Below are positions 27,748 to 37,726 of a stretch of 50,968 bases of DNA, piece after piece (the first letter of the stretch is position 1; the number at the start of each line of letters is the position of its first letter). The translations under genes were made by a program, and so were the position numbers. A model generated the notes under the pieces. That model did not search any database and was not told the origin of the DNA. It worked only from the letters and a program-made list of their open reading frames with translations. Source of the DNA: Cyanobacteria bacterium RM1_2_2 (GTDB lineage Bacteria > Cyanobacteriota > Cyanobacteriia > Elainellales > Elainellaceae); NCBI GenBank assembly GCA_012033495.1, contig JAAUQT010000012.1:1-50968 (forward strand). Direction: 5' to 3'.

Positions 27748-29127
27748 TCAGTAGTCCACAGGGCGGTTTTGCAGTCGCCTGCTGCCGTGTATTTCGTGCC
27801 AGCGCAAGCCAATTAACACTGCCATAAACAGCATGTAGCCTGGTTCTTCCATTTGGCTAAAGATTAAGCCGTGAATGAAGATATTTAACATCAAAAACTT
27901 GGAGAAGTCATCAAGGCAAAATCGTCTCCAAATAATTGAACTTAAATACAGATAAGTTGCTAACCCAATCCAACCAATATCGCCCCAGATTCCTGCCCAG
28001 CCGTAGAGTGGCGAAAACATACTTGATCGCGGCCCTAATCGCGTACCCCAAACCATATCCCAGGTTTCTTGGCTGGCAGGATGAACCGTTGCCCCTAACG
28101 GTGCTAGTAAGTCTCCATACTTTTGCAACATCCAGCCGCCCAACCGCCCAACGGTGTGACCTGGACCTAACCCAAATAGCGCATTCAATGCAGATTCGTA
28201 ATGAGAAATAATGATGCGAATTGAAGATAGCTTCAAAACTGTGGCCTCTCCTTCCGGGCCATATAACTCCGGCTTTGCCCAGGAATTATAGTTGCGGAAA
28301 AATTCAATGTTTTGAGTAGCCCACCAGAAGGCATAGCCAACTAAAATCATTGCCACAGCATATTGAATCGTTGTTTTAATATTCTTGACGCTGACTAATA
28401 CCAGCAGCAGAAAAGCAGCCAAAGATACAAACATAACTTGCTTGGTTTCAGCAACTTGAATCTGGATAATTGATGCTGCTAAAATCCCGACTCTCAGCCA
28501 CATTGGAGAGGCTTTGGCGCTAATCAAGTAATAGATTCCATAGGCAATTGAAACTGAAGCGCCGACCACATGACCGCTGCCCGACAAATAGAAAACTCCC
28601 TGAATATTATCTTGTGGAAGTCCCAATCTACCGGGTTTCAAAATACCAGCTTCCAGCAAAACAAACTGAGCTAAAGCTAAACCGATATGAAAGCTAGCAA
28701 ATCCGAAAATCCACTTTTTAAATCGCTGCAAATTTTCGGGGGCAATCGGTGTCCAGACCAGCGCCAGCAGCAGCATAAAAGGTTCTGCTAGCAAAAGAAA
28801 GGACAGAATGACATTGATCACACCGGCACTATTCACAATTGCGCTAGCTGTTGCGACACCAATCAAGACAAACAGCCCGGTGAGGAGTATTTTTGAATTA
28901 AGGATGTGTTGGCGATCGTTAACAGGTGGCTGCAAAAGTATCCAGAAAAATGCCAGCGGAACGGTTGCAAAATGCAGGAAGTTAACCACAGATGGAAATC
29001 CAACTGTTTCCAACATGCGCGGAAAAAAGGCAGTCGCAAATGCTATTAGGATTAGCATTGAGTTGCGGATTTGCCCGTCTTGTTTGGGAGATGCTTCTGG
29101 TAGTTTCATATTGTGTTGGAGAGTCAC
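27748..29127 (-). CDS. O-antigen ligase/polymerase-like (Wzy-type) membrane protein
   Basis: 459 residues with about a dozen hydrophobic helices and a large periplasmic-type loop between residues 270 and 370 (from WAKPELYGPEGEATVLKL to the end of the GTRLGPRSS region), the layout of Wzy/WaaL polymerases and ligases. Within the loop FGLGPGHTVGR recalls the GxGPG element seen in O-antigen polymerase families. It likely joins repeat units on a lipid carrier at the outer face of the inner membrane. Last of the polysaccharide genes in transcription order. A Met six codons in (MKLPEAS) is an alternative start. Function is by topology and context, with no catalytic residue identified. Confidence 0.75.
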   Translation of the reverse strand: MTLQHNMKLPEASPKQDGQIRNSMLILIAFATAFFPRMLETVGFPSVVNFLHFATVPLAFFWILLQPPVNDRQHILNSKILLTGLFVLIGVATASAIVNSAGVINVILSFLLLAEPFMLLLALVWTPIAPENLQRFKKWIFGFASFHIGLALAQFVLLEAGILKPGRLGLPQDNIQGVFYLSGSGHVVGASVSIAYGIYYLISAKASPMWLRVGILAASIIQIQVAETKQVMFVSLAAFLLLVLVSVKNIKTTIQYAVAMILVGYAFWWATQNIEFFRNYNSWAKPELYGPEGEATVLKLSSIRIIISHYESALNALFGLGPGHTVGRLGGWMLQKYGDLLAPLGATVHPASQETWDMVWGTRLGPRSSMFSPLYGWAGIWGDIGWIGLATYLYLSSIIWRRFCLDDFSKFLMLNIFIHGLIFSQMEEPGYMLFMAVLIGLRWHEIHGSRRLQNRPVDY

Positions 29128-29205
29128 ATGATAGAGTCACATCATAAAGTCACGCCGAGTCACGCTATAAAAATCACACCAGAGAACAGAGTCATGTCAG
29201 AAAAA

Positions 29206-30369
29206 TCACATCAGAGAACGAACCTTATCGTAGATATCAATTAAATATTCGTAGTTGCGTTGGGCAGTATATTTTGCTTCAAATTCTGCTCTTGCCTCTT
29301 GCCGCATTTGCGTTAATTTATCCGAATGCGTCAGCATCCATTCTACTTGGGCGATCAAATCTGTAGACGAATTGGGATTATAAAGTAAGCCGGTTCGTCC
29401 TGAATCGATCAATTCTGCAATGGCTCCAATGTTGGCTGCAATCACGGGCGTTCCTTTAGCAAATGCCTCCACCGCCACTCGACCAAAGGTTTCATACCAG
29501 CGAGATGGAAACACCAAAAACTTGGCACTCCCCATCAGGTCATACACTTCTGTCATGGGACGGCGACCGAGCCACTCGATGCTAGAACGCCGTGCAGCTT
29601 GCTTCACCTGCTCCGACAAGGGCCCATCGCCAACAATTTTGAGCGGAATCCGGTTTCCTAGCTGTTGCCAAGCTTCCAGCAGCACATCCAAGCCTTTTTC
29701 GACGGAAAGCCTGCCCACAAACAGCGCATAGCCGCCACTGCCGTCGCCCACTCCCGGATCAAACGGCACGAAGTTGGGCTTGATCACGATTTTTTCAGCA
29801 GGCAGCCCTCCCTGAATAAACTTCTGGCGGGCAAACTGAGTCAGCGCGATGAATAAATCCACCTGGTTTGTCCAAGTTTGCATTGCCCGATGGGCCGTAA
29901 TCATCGTCGCAACCGCCGCACTCGCCACGCGGTTTTCTCGATAGCAACCGTGGATCACACCCGGATAAGGAATTGGCTTCCCCAGGCAGTCCTCACACAC
30001 GCGACCGTTGCGAAAAAAAAGCGCGTTGGGGCAAAGCAAGCGGTAGTTTCGCAAGGTTTGAATCACGGGCACGCCTTCTGCCTTCGCCGCATAGTGAACC
30101 GCCGGAGAAATCAGCGGAAAAAAGTTTTGTACATGCACTACATCGTAAGCTGCCTTTTTCAACATTTGCTGCACAACTTGACGAGAGGCTTCCGACCAAA
30201 TGGTTTTGACGGCGAGGTGAGCAGAAGACAGAGCGGCAATCCGATCATTATTTTCTTCGTAGGTTTCAACTTGATGCCCCATCTGGCGCAGCAAATTTTC
30301 TTCTGCGGCACGAGATTCATCTTCTCCGCCTCGAATCTGGTAGCGATTGTGAATGCTGAGAATACGCAT
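29206..30369 (-). CDS. Glycosyltransferase, GT4 family
   Basis: 387 residues from the ATG before RILSIHNRYQIRGGEDESRA; a 20-codon upstream extension is in the same frame but unlikely. GT-B fold: the N-terminal acceptor half has YDVVHVQNFFPLISPAVHYA, and the C-terminal nucleotide-sugar half has YALFVGRLSVEKGLDVLLEA and the E-x7-E element YETFGRVAVEAFAKGTPVIA. A Cys-containing stretch RNGRVCEDCLGKPIPYPGVI is a known insert of some exopolysaccharide GT4 enzymes. Sugar specificity unknown. Confidence 0.88.
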   Translation of the reverse strand: MRILSIHNRYQIRGGEDESRAAEENLLRQMGHQVETYEENNDRIAALSSAHLAVKTIWSEASRQVVQQMLKKAAYDVVHVQNFFPLISPAVHYAAKAEGVPVIQTLRNYRLLCPNALFFRNGRVCEDCLGKPIPYPGVIHGCYRENRVASAAVATMITAHRAMQTWTNQVDLFIALTQFARQKFIQGGLPAEKIVIKPNFVPFDPGVGDGSGGYALFVGRLSVEKGLDVLLEAWQQLGNRIPLKIVGDGPLSEQVKQAARRSSIEWLGRRPMTEVYDLMGSAKFLVFPSRWYETFGRVAVEAFAKGTPVIAANIGAIAELIDSGRTGLLYNPNSSTDLIAQVEWMLTHSDKLTQMRQEARAEFEAKYTAQRNYEYLIDIYDKVRSLM

Positions 30370-30450
30370 TGCAGTCCGGTTGCTCGATAGAAGGTTGGCA
30401 GCAGGCAGCAGGTTGGGCAGTCCTCCCACAGCTTCTTACAGCGGTTGCGG

Positions 30451-31575
30451 TTAGAGATCCAGAAGGTTTTGATAAACTTGGGCAACTTGTTCTGCTGTCT
30501 TTTCCCAAGAGAAGGCTTTCACTCTGGCAAAACCTCGCTCAATCAAGGCTTGACGGTCAGCGGAATCTTTGAGCAGCATACAAACAGCTTGCACAATCGC
30601 CGCAACATCTTCCGGATCAACCAGAATGCCGCCATTTCCGACCACTTCGGGCAAAGAAGTGACGTTTGACGTAATTACGGGTGTTCCGCAAGCCATAGCC
30701 TCTAGAATTGTGATGCCAAACCCTTCCGACAGCGATGGGGAGAGCAGCAGATCTGCCGCATTGTAAATTTGCACCAACGTTGCTTTATCAGGCTTACCCA
30801 AATAACGAATGGATTCAGCAAGCTGATGTTCCCTAATAAACGCCTGTTGCTCAGAATTGAAGGCGGCGCCTGCTTTGAGAAGCTGAACGGGCAGCCCTTG
30901 ATTTTTCAAAGCTGATAATGCTTTTAGAACAGTGAGGATATTTTTGCGCGGATGGTTTGAGCCAACATGCAGCAAACAAAACTGTTGAGGCGAAATTTGA
31001 TAGGACTGTCGGATAGTTTGAATCGCTTCAGCAGATAATATATCAAAATCTGAGTCGAAGCCATTAGGAACGGTGGTGAGATGGGATGACGGCACACCTA
31101 ATAAACGGGTGACATCTTTTGCGGTGTAGTCTGAAACCGTAATCACATGGTCTGCCTGACGTAGCCCTCGGACGGCATATTTCCAGACGGCAGTGCTAAT
31201 GGCGGGCAGTTTTGCCTGATCCTCAATGTTGCCGGGTTGGTAAAAGTTGATCAGATCATGACAGGTTGCCACAACCGGCTTCCCTGTTTTACGCAGCCAG
31301 TAAACCAGATGCCCGTCACTATGATCAATGACATGAAACAGATCGGCATCATGGCGCTTTGCGGTGTTGGGATAGTTCCAATAGCGCTGATAGTATTTAT
31401 TCAGCCCATTAATGTAAGCATTGCTGCTTGTACGCTTCAGGTTTAGCTGCGGTCGCAGTTCGGTGATTTGCCAGTCGGGTCTAACAGCCTTCAAACCTCG
31501 CACCAAACCATCTGCATAGACATCCATGCTGAAGGAAAACCCTGGTTCGCGCCGCAAGATTGTAATCTTCACCAC
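30451..31575 (-). CDS. Glycosyltransferase, GT4 family
   Basis: 374 residues. N-terminal acceptor domain with REPGFSFSMDVYADGLVRGL and a DLFHVIDHSDG segment, linker with VITVSDYTAKDVTRLLGVPS, and C-terminal donor domain with CLLHVGSNHPRKNILTVLKA and the E-x7-E element LSEGFGITILEAMACGTPVI. Adjoins the next GT4 upstream (31580) by four bases, so the two are coupled and likely act in the same glycan pathway. Sugar unknown. Confidence 0.88.
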   Translation of the reverse strand: MVKITILRREPGFSFSMDVYADGLVRGLKAVRPDWQITELRPQLNLKRTSSNAYINGLNKYYQRYWNYPNTAKRHDADLFHVIDHSDGHLVYWLRKTGKPVVATCHDLINFYQPGNIEDQAKLPAISTAVWKYAVRGLRQADHVITVSDYTAKDVTRLLGVPSSHLTTVPNGFDSDFDILSAEAIQTIRQSYQISPQQFCLLHVGSNHPRKNILTVLKALSALKNQGLPVQLLKAGAAFNSEQQAFIREHQLAESIRYLGKPDKATLVQIYNAADLLLSPSLSEGFGITILEAMACGTPVITSNVTSLPEVVGNGGILVDPEDVAAIVQAVCMLLKDSADRQALIERGFARVKAFSWEKTAEQVAQVYQNLLDL

Positions 31576-31579
31576 TTGC

Positions 31580-32797
31580 CTATTTCCTATGGTTGAGCAC
31601 TTCAGTCCAACGCTCTAGCAGTCGTTCCGCAATGCGTTTGTGCGTGTAATGATTTTGGACTCGATCAATTCCATGCTGGCTAACTGCTTCATACCAGTCG
31701 GGTTCCTGAATCATGCGTTCCAAAATATTTGCAAGCGTATTATCATCTTCTTCTGGAAACACCAAATCATCTCGACCAATTACATTCGGAATCTCCCCAG
31801 AAGTTGAGCCAATGACGGGTAATCCCATCGACATGGCTTCAATCAGCACATGACCAAACTGCTCTTTCCAGGTGGGCATGGTTCTAGAAGGCAGAACGAG
31901 CACATCAAATTGGTTCATTTCTAGCGGCACATCGGCATGGGGCACTTTGCCTTTCCAGGTGATCAGGTCTGCGACGCCTTCTTGCTCTGCCACTTGCCGC
32001 AGCATTGCTTCATCCTGCCCCGACCCACACAACACCACTCGAAACTGATGTCCCCGCTTGCGCAGTTGACGGGCTGCCTTAAACAATACATCAATCCCTT
32101 TATCGTTGACCAATCGCCCCATATAACCGATCAAAAATTCATGGGTGCTGCGTTGACGTGCGGTTGCATCAAACAGCGACATATCAACTCCCATTTGCGG
32201 CATTACTTCAATCGTGCCAGTGTAACCCCATTGGCGGAGAAGCTGCTCACCGTCTTGATTACCCGCAATCATCAGTGGCGCTGTATCCAACACGAAGCGA
32301 CGAATCCAGCGACGTAAAAAAGCGAGTTTGCGGTCTTGATTTTCCCAGCCGAATACAACCATCGGAATTTTTAGTAACCGCGATAGGATCGCAACCTGGA
32401 ATGTGGAGAGAGAAAATACTTCTTCTTCAACTTGTAATAGATTAGGCTTGAATTGGTGAATGGCGCGTAGTAAATCCCATGGTGAATAAAGATAGGCTCC
32501 GGTGCGTCCATTGAGAATGACTTTGGCAGGAAAATATTGAATCTGCTGATGAGGTTTTTCTAGATTGAAAATTTGTTTCCATCCTTTCGCTTTCCAGGGG
32601 CTTGGCACGAGTAACCCTACTGTAACCGCCTTGGTTGCGGATTCGGTTGCGGGTTCGGTTGTTGGCTTCGCTTTGGCAATGGCATCTAGCTTGCCCTGAT
32701 TGATGCCGACTACGTAAGTATGGCTGATAAAGAGAACGCGAAGATTGGGTTTGGCTTTCGTAGGAAGGGGCTGCTTGAGTTCTTGTGTGGCAATCAT
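31580..32797 (-). CDS. Glycosyltransferase, GT4 family
   Basis: 405 residues starting MIATQELKQPLPTKAKPN. AAGGAG lies seven to ten bases before this ATG and decides the start over a frame reaching further upstream. Donor half has LIGYMGRLVNDKGIDVLFKA and WKEQFGHVLIEAMSMGLPVI. A low-complexity insert rich in Thr/Ala/Glu (AKPTTEPATESATKAVT) sits after the first strand and looks like a short simple-sequence expansion. Starts 11 bases after the GT2 gene ends, so they are likely cotranscribed. Confidence 0.87.
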   Translation of the reverse strand: MIATQELKQPLPTKAKPNLRVLFISHTYVVGINQGKLDAIAKAKPTTEPATESATKAVTVGLLVPSPWKAKGWKQIFNLEKPHQQIQYFPAKVILNGRTGAYLYSPWDLLRAIHQFKPNLLQVEEEVFSLSTFQVAILSRLLKIPMVVFGWENQDRKLAFLRRWIRRFVLDTAPLMIAGNQDGEQLLRQWGYTGTIEVMPQMGVDMSLFDATARQRSTHEFLIGYMGRLVNDKGIDVLFKAARQLRKRGHQFRVVLCGSGQDEAMLRQVAEQEGVADLITWKGKVPHADVPLEMNQFDVLVLPSRTMPTWKEQFGHVLIEAMSMGLPVIGSTSGEIPNVIGRDDLVFPEEDDNTLANILERMIQEPDWYEAVSQHGIDRVQNHYTHKRIAERLLERWTEVLNHRK

Positions 32798-32808
32798 ATT
32801 AGTTCTCC

Positions 32809-33864
32809 TTAGCTCATGACGGAACGGTTTTTGCGGAATGTCCAGCCAAACAGTTTGGGTCGCAGGTTGGGAATGAAAAACCACGAGATTGCAGGTTTCG
32901 CGAGCGAAAGGGGAAGGAACCCAACCCACAGGAACCAGACACTCAGCGCCAGTTGCTTTTTCAACTTAAAGCCCGAATACTTCCAGAGCGCCCGAATGCC
33001 GAGATAGGTGATGGACATGACGCGATCGCTAGGAACAGGGTGCGCTTGGGGGTCTAACTTTAACGACGCGAGCCGTGACCAGAATCTGCCAACTAGCCGA
33101 GATTCCAAATCATCAGGAACCGCATATCCGAGTTCGTTTGCCTTCTCGATCAGCAGGGAAATTTTTTTCAAATCATGCTGAATGAAGCGGTGGAGTCGGC
33201 TGCTGCTGAGGGTCGAGAGGGCCCACTGGTTGTTGCCATGGATGCGGTATGCGCCCAGCGGTTCCTCAATTGCTAAAACTTCACCATAAAAGGGAATTAA
33301 AACCGACAGATAATCATCCGCCATGGTGGTGCAGTCATCAGGGACAGGAAGCACCTGCGCTAGAGCGTCTCTGCTGATGGCATTCCCGCTGGTTGGGACA
33401 CCCGGATAGGTCGAAACTTCTAGCAGCTTTTGCCACACCTGCCCGGTCGCCAACTGCCGATTTCCTTGCGGATAGGTAAACCCCCGCGATTTTCCTTGTT
33501 CGTCAACAACGCTCAGTCGGTAGTGAACTTTTGCAGTTTCAGGCTGCCAAATTTGCACGATTTGCTCAACCGCATTGGGAAACAGATAGTCATCAGAATC
33601 GAGAAAGATAACAATTTCGCCGTGACTGTGGCTGAAACCATTGTTGAATGCTTTGCCCTGCTTGCCGTTCTCTTGAAGGATCGCAATAATTCGCTCGCCA
33701 TACTGAGCGACGACGTTGCGTGAGTTGTCTGTGGAACCATCATCTACAACAATTACCTCGATGTTTGGGTAAGTTTGTGCCAAGGCGCTATCGATCGCTT
33801 CTGCCAAAAAGCGCTCGTAGTTGTAGTTGTTGACAATGATGCTGACCAGCGGCTGTGCGTTCAT
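32809..33864 (-). CDS. Glycosyltransferase, GT2 family
   Basis: 351 residues from MNAQPLVSIIVNNYNYERFL. GT-A fold with nucleotide-sugar binding VEVIVVDDGSTDNSRNVV-like segment (VIVVDDGSTDNS) and the DxD-type IFLDSDDYLF. A long C-terminal part with two or more hydrophobic segments (LALSVWFLWVGFLPLSL) suggests membrane attachment. An ATG seven codons upstream is a weaker start. Probably adds one sugar of the repeat unit; sugar unknown. Confidence 0.88.
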   Translation of the reverse strand: MNAQPLVSIIVNNYNYERFLAEAIDSALAQTYPNIEVIVVDDGSTDNSRNVVAQYGERIIAILQENGKQGKAFNNGFSHSHGEIVIFLDSDDYLFPNAVEQIVQIWQPETAKVHYRLSVVDEQGKSRGFTYPQGNRQLATGQVWQKLLEVSTYPGVPTSGNAISRDALAQVLPVPDDCTTMADDYLSVLIPFYGEVLAIEEPLGAYRIHGNNQWALSTLSSSRLHRFIQHDLKKISLLIEKANELGYAVPDDLESRLVGRFWSRLASLKLDPQAHPVPSDRVMSITYLGIRALWKYSGFKLKKQLALSVWFLWVGFLPLSLAKPAISWFFIPNLRPKLFGWTFRKNRSVMS

Positions 33865-33946
33865 AAGTTCACCCTTCCAGAGCACTTAAAATAGCAGGTT
33901 TCTTTCCACGTCTTTCTCCCAACTCAAGGCAATATCTCAGGAATCG

Positions 33947-34812
33947 CTAAGCTTTTTGACTAAGTCGCTTCAATTTCTTGACCAATACCCGCTGAATGTT
34001 TTGTGGTTCATCTAGGAAGTATTTGATGCGATTCCAATCTACTATTTGATAGAACTGATAGCCGATAGCGACAATCCAGCGTTGAGGTAAACCAAGCTGT
34101 TTTCGATAATGCTTCATGAGCCGATCAACGCGCATCGAGCTTGTACCATTTTCATATCTTCAAAGGTTTTAGTGCCTTCCAGTTGTAAATGATTACCCCA
34201 AACTTCATTCACATATTGGGTATGAGCAACTTGAACCGCTCGAAACAGAAAGTCAACATCTAAAGTATAGTGCTCCTCAATGCTATAAAGTCCAGCTAAT
34301 TTGTGAAGCGAAGCGTGATAGAAATAGGCTGCCGGATTCATTGGAAATGGGTTTACAGTATGTCCAAGCAATAGATCGGAAAGCTTTAATTTTCTGGGTT
34401 TATTAACAAATCGAATGCGATCTTCGTTGTTCCGGATATTACAATTACCAACGAGTAATGTCGGCTCTGGCAAGCTTTCAAACAGCTTCAGCACACGATC
34501 AAGGACGTTTTGCTCATAGTAATCATCCACATTCAGAAATCCTAAAATGTGACCTTTTGCCATCGCGATTCCTTTATTCATGGCATCCGACTGTCCTTGA
34601 TCTTTCTCTGAGATCCAGCGAATGTGGGAATAGTTTTCTGCATACTGCTTGATGATTTCAACCGTTTTATCAGTTGATCCACCATCTACAATGATGTGCT
34701 CAAGCTGTGAGCAGTTTTGGTCGATCACAACTTTGATGCACTTCTCGATGAAGCGTTCACCGTTATAAACAGGGGTAATAATGCTAAGCGTAGGTTTCTT
34801 TTCTAGTAGCAT
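33947..34812 (-). CDS. Glycosyltransferase, GT2 family, frameshifted near its C-terminus
   Basis: GT-A enzyme starting MLLEKKPTLSIITPVYNGER. Key motifs: IIVDGGSTDKTVEI and the acidic DxD-type VDDYYE in LGFLNVDDYYEQNVL. The first frame reads on to FEDMKMVQARCALIGS and stops at 34114. A second frame opening at 34135 (MRVDRLMKHYRKQLGL) continues with KHYRKQLGLPQRWIV, a typical GT2 end. One missing base in 34114-34140 (CTCGATGCGC) accounts for it. I therefore report one gene, about 288 residues, rather than two. Confidence 0.75.
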
Positions 34813-34933
34813 TCATTTTCCTCGTTATAAACTTCTTTTCCAACAATCAACATTTGACATCTATAACAGCACTGACAGTCAGCACATGGCTAGGGTAAAT
34901 TACACCTTTGATACAATGTAAAAGAGACACAAA

Positions 34934-35974
34934 CTAGGCAGATTTAACTGAAGTTTGAAGATACTTGATGGTTTTATTAAGCCCTTGCTGATGCAGCACT
35001 CTAGAAAAACGGAAAAGATTATACTTCCACTTTTGGTAGCCTCTAGGAGGAGAGAGAAAATATTGGAGTGGCAACACGTTCCATGTGTTAAAGCTGTACG
35101 GTTTATACTTTACAGTAATCTGCTTTAACTCCTCATATTGATATCCCATCCGATCAAGCAGCTCTGCTCCAAGCAACTCCACATAGTCATTCACGACTCG
35201 CCAAATTTGAGGATCTCTGAGATCAGAAATCCAACGATCTAAATTCTGAGCTTGGGGTAGTCCACTGAGATGTAAATCTTGTCGCTGCTCTTGGTAGCCA
35301 AATCCTTTCTTTTCAACATTTCCGTAATGTATCATCTGCTCAGAAAAAGGAATCTCTAAAAATTGGCAGATTTCTTCAACTTGCTTCTCTGGAGAAGTTA
35401 GTAGGTTTTCATAACTCACAACTAAGCAATTTTCGCTAGAAATTAATTGTGCTCCTTCCAAAAGCAATTGCGGAGCCTGAATTAAATCATGCTGGTATTT
35501 CCGAAGATGTGACCAACTTTCTTTGATCCAAGTGTTAATAATTGAGCAGAGTACAGCAACAGGATTGCGAATGAGGATAATAAACTTCGCCTTTGGAAAT
35601 ACTTGATAAAGCTCTGGAATAATATGATAGTATCTAGGCGTTTTATCTAGAAAATAGCGCTTCCCAGAATTCTCTAATAAAGCCTGATAAAGTTGAGCAT
35701 ATGTTTGTCTCAATGCTCGATAATACGTCTCCTTGCCTTCAGGTAAAAGCTGGATAAAGTCGTTAACCGCTAGCCTTGACCAAGCGGCATTGTACTCTGC
35801 ATTGTAACCATGCGCGCGTAAGGCATAAAGGGGATGTAGCATAATCCATGGTTCTGCTGCTGTATGAACTTCAGAATGATTCTCTAAAATTCTTTGCAAT
35901 AATGTTGAGCCTGCTCTAGGTTGGGAAATCAAGAAAATTAGGTTTTCCCCTTGCGAAGTTGAGTTTGTATTCAT
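34934..35974 (-). CDS. Sulfotransferase (ST-5), PAPS-dependent
   Basis: About 346 residues from MNTNSTSQGENLIFL; the ATG used avoids overlap with the next gene, an upstream start at 36061 does not. The 5' PAPS loop is FLISQPRAGSTLLQRILENH and the 3' phosphate-binding strand is KFIILIRNPVAVLCSIINTW. A C-terminal region with DRWISDLRDPQIWRVV is typical of the Sulfotransfer_1/3 class. It probably puts a sulfate ester on a sugar or lipid-linked acceptor. No signal peptide, so it should act in the cytoplasm where PAPS is made. Confidence 0.85.
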   Translation of the reverse strand: MNTNSTSQGENLIFLISQPRAGSTLLQRILENHSEVHTAAEPWIMLHPLYALRAHGYNAEYNAAWSRLAVNDFIQLLPEGKETYYRALRQTYAQLYQALLENSGKRYFLDKTPRYYHIIPELYQVFPKAKFIILIRNPVAVLCSIINTWIKESWSHLRKYQHDLIQAPQLLLEGAQLISSENCLVVSYENLLTSPEKQVEEICQFLEIPFSEQMIHYGNVEKKGFGYQEQRQDLHLSGLPQAQNLDRWISDLRDPQIWRVVNDYVELLGAELLDRMGYQYEELKQITVKYKPYSFNTWNVLPLQYFLSPPRGYQKWKYNLFRFSRVLHQQGLNKTIKYLQTSVKSA

Positions 35975-36032
35975 TTCATATTTTTTGAGTAATGTAGACA
36001 AATGTGCTCTGCCAGTTGCCCTGATAGGATGC

Positions 36033-36668
36033 CTAGCCAAACTGGTAGCCAAAAGACTCAATATCTTCTCGAAAATGATCGTAGATCATCTGCTTTGTTC
36101 GCTCTGTGTAGTAATCGGTGTAGGGCTTTCTGGCTCGCGTTTTGTTAAAGGCTGGCAAGGCAACATTCATTCCAACCTTGTCTGCAATGATTGAGAAATC
36201 TTCTCCTAATCGCTCAAATCTGCCGACATAATCGACGATCAAATTCCCGCTCTCATCGGTGACAAACTCTTTTTGCAGCGTTCTTTCTTGTGTTACTCTC
36301 CACTCTAAATATTGATCAAAATCGCTGAATGAGCGCATCAAATCATACTGAGGATGAGTTTTTGTTTGTTTTGCATATTCGTAGAGCGAAACTTGCCAAT
36401 CCCAAGGGTTACGAACGAAAGCAAACTTGAAATAATTGTCATATATTTTAGGATCAAGTTTAGCTTTGACCTCCTTTGCCTTGACATGAATGTGCATTGG
36501 AAAACTGGGCGAAAGATGGAACTTGCGTAGAACTTTTGTTAGCCCAGGTCGGATGGCGCTTGGCACATAAGCAGGATAGGTTTGATTTTCTAAAGCGTTG
36601 AGAACGCTCGTTCCAGCAACCTTATAGACATGAATGAAGATGAATTTGTGTTGGTGATTGATCAGCAT
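36033..36668 (-). CDS. Sulfotransferase (ST-4), Sulfotransfer_2 type
   Basis: 211 residues of the carbohydrate-sulfotransferase (Sulfotransfer_2) type. The short 5' PAPS loop is FIFIHVYKVAGTSVLNALEN, where family members usually read HIPKTGGTS. The 3' site is FKFAFVRNPWDWQVSLYEYA. The C-terminal part GRFERLGEDFSIIADKVGM, then a pair of Arg-rich stretches and DHFREDIESFGYQ end, is shared with ST-2. A cytoplasmic enzyme acting on glycan is likely. Confidence 0.82.
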   Translation of the reverse strand: MLINHQHKFIFIHVYKVAGTSVLNALENQTYPAYVPSAIRPGLTKVLRKFHLSPSFPMHIHVKAKEVKAKLDPKIYDNYFKFAFVRNPWDWQVSLYEYAKQTKTHPQYDLMRSFSDFDQYLEWRVTQERTLQKEFVTDESGNLIVDYVGRFERLGEDFSIIADKVGMNVALPAFNKTRARKPYTDYYTERTKQMIYDHFREDIESFGYQFG

Positions 36669-36757
36669 GGTAAGAAGAAATCTGAGAAACTAATGGTATG
36701 TTGCTACGGTCTAGCAGATTGGCTCAAAAACCACAGGGTGAGAGCAATTTCTATCAT

Positions 36758-37657
36758 CTATGGAATTAGCCAACTTGAAAGATCCTTTTGGATTAAATCC
36801 TGCAATTTCAAAACATCTTCTCGATAGATTTTGATCAGAGACTGTCGCGTTTCTGGGGAAAGTGAAGGCTTGTCAGCCATATTTAACTTTCGGATATTTC
36901 CGGCTACCTGCTGTCTCAACTGCTTCGGTAAAAGTGGTTTAATTGCCAACTTAATTGGGTTTCTATTGGACAAAAATAAGTTTAGAAGTTGATTTTTAGG
37001 CATTGCAGAAATGTTTTTGCGCGACAAGTCAGGTACAAATGCAGAATGAACACCCAAGAATTCAAAAATATCCTGACATACTGAGGTGGAATCAGTGTTC
37101 AATTCTTCTTGTAAGTAAACCCTGATTTGGCTAGGATCGAAAGTGTTGAAATACCGCTTTATTTGTGCATAGTAATAGCCACAGCTAGCATAGAGCCAAC
37201 CCGGTTGCCATCTTTGTTCTAATCGCTTCTGTTCATCTGCCAAAGCTTGCTCAAATGACATTAATTCATAGCCATCTCGCTTCTGAAAGCAGTAAGCTGA
37301 AAAGGCTCTCTCGGCTGGATCTCTGAGAATAGCAATGATTTTAGCCTCTGGAATCATCTGTTTGATCCGCGTCGGTGTCTGCTCAAAAAAGAGATAAGAA
37401 GGGGAGGCTTCGCCAATTGCAGTTTCTTGAGAAACATCATTAAATAAACTCGTATACTCTTCGAGAGGCATTGCTGCTTGCCGCTGAGCGCGCCCTCGTA
37501 GGATGCCATTTCGATGAGTTGTGTAAAACTCTGGAGCAAAAAACGTAGGCTCTTTCATCGCACTCATAAAGATTTCTGGGTGCTGGTTTAGATAATAGTG
37601 CAGCGAAGTTGTGCCTGCTTTAATTGCGCCGATGATGAAGAAATTGGGTAAAACCAT
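36758..37657 (-). CDS. Sulfotransferase (ST-3), Sulfotransfer_1 type
   Basis: 299 residues. 5' PAPS loop PNFFIIGAIKAGTTSLHYYL, MKEPTFFAPE, and 3' site AKIIAILRDPAERAFSAYCF, the pattern of heparan-type and Stf0/Sulfotransfer_1 glycan sulfotransferases. Clearly a paralogue of the gene at 41763 with matching blocks over the whole length, including LYASCGYYYAQIKRYFNTFD against HYRKAGYYYAQLKQYFDVFD. The pair presumably sulfates two different positions or sugars. Confidence 0.87.
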   Translation of the reverse strand: MVLPNFFIIGAIKAGTTSLHYYLNQHPEIFMSAMKEPTFFAPEFYTTHRNGILRGRAQRQAAMPLEEYTSLFNDVSQETAIGEASPSYLFFEQTPTRIKQMIPEAKIIAILRDPAERAFSAYCFQKRDGYELMSFEQALADEQKRLEQRWQPGWLYASCGYYYAQIKRYFNTFDPSQIRVYLQEELNTDSTSVCQDIFEFLGVHSAFVPDLSRKNISAMPKNQLLNLFLSNRNPIKLAIKPLLPKQLRQQVAGNIRKLNMADKPSLSPETRQSLIKIYREDVLKLQDLIQKDLSSWLIP

Positions 37658-37726
37658 AGTTGCTAGCGATGAATTTATTCCTTTGCATAGTTGCCTCCCT
37701 GAGTGGTTTGATTAATCTCTTACTGT

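Noticed and set aside
33947-34135. 62-aa protein as an independent gene
   Set aside because: It continues a GT2 C-terminus and lacks its own ribosome-binding site; better read as the frame-shifted end of that gene.
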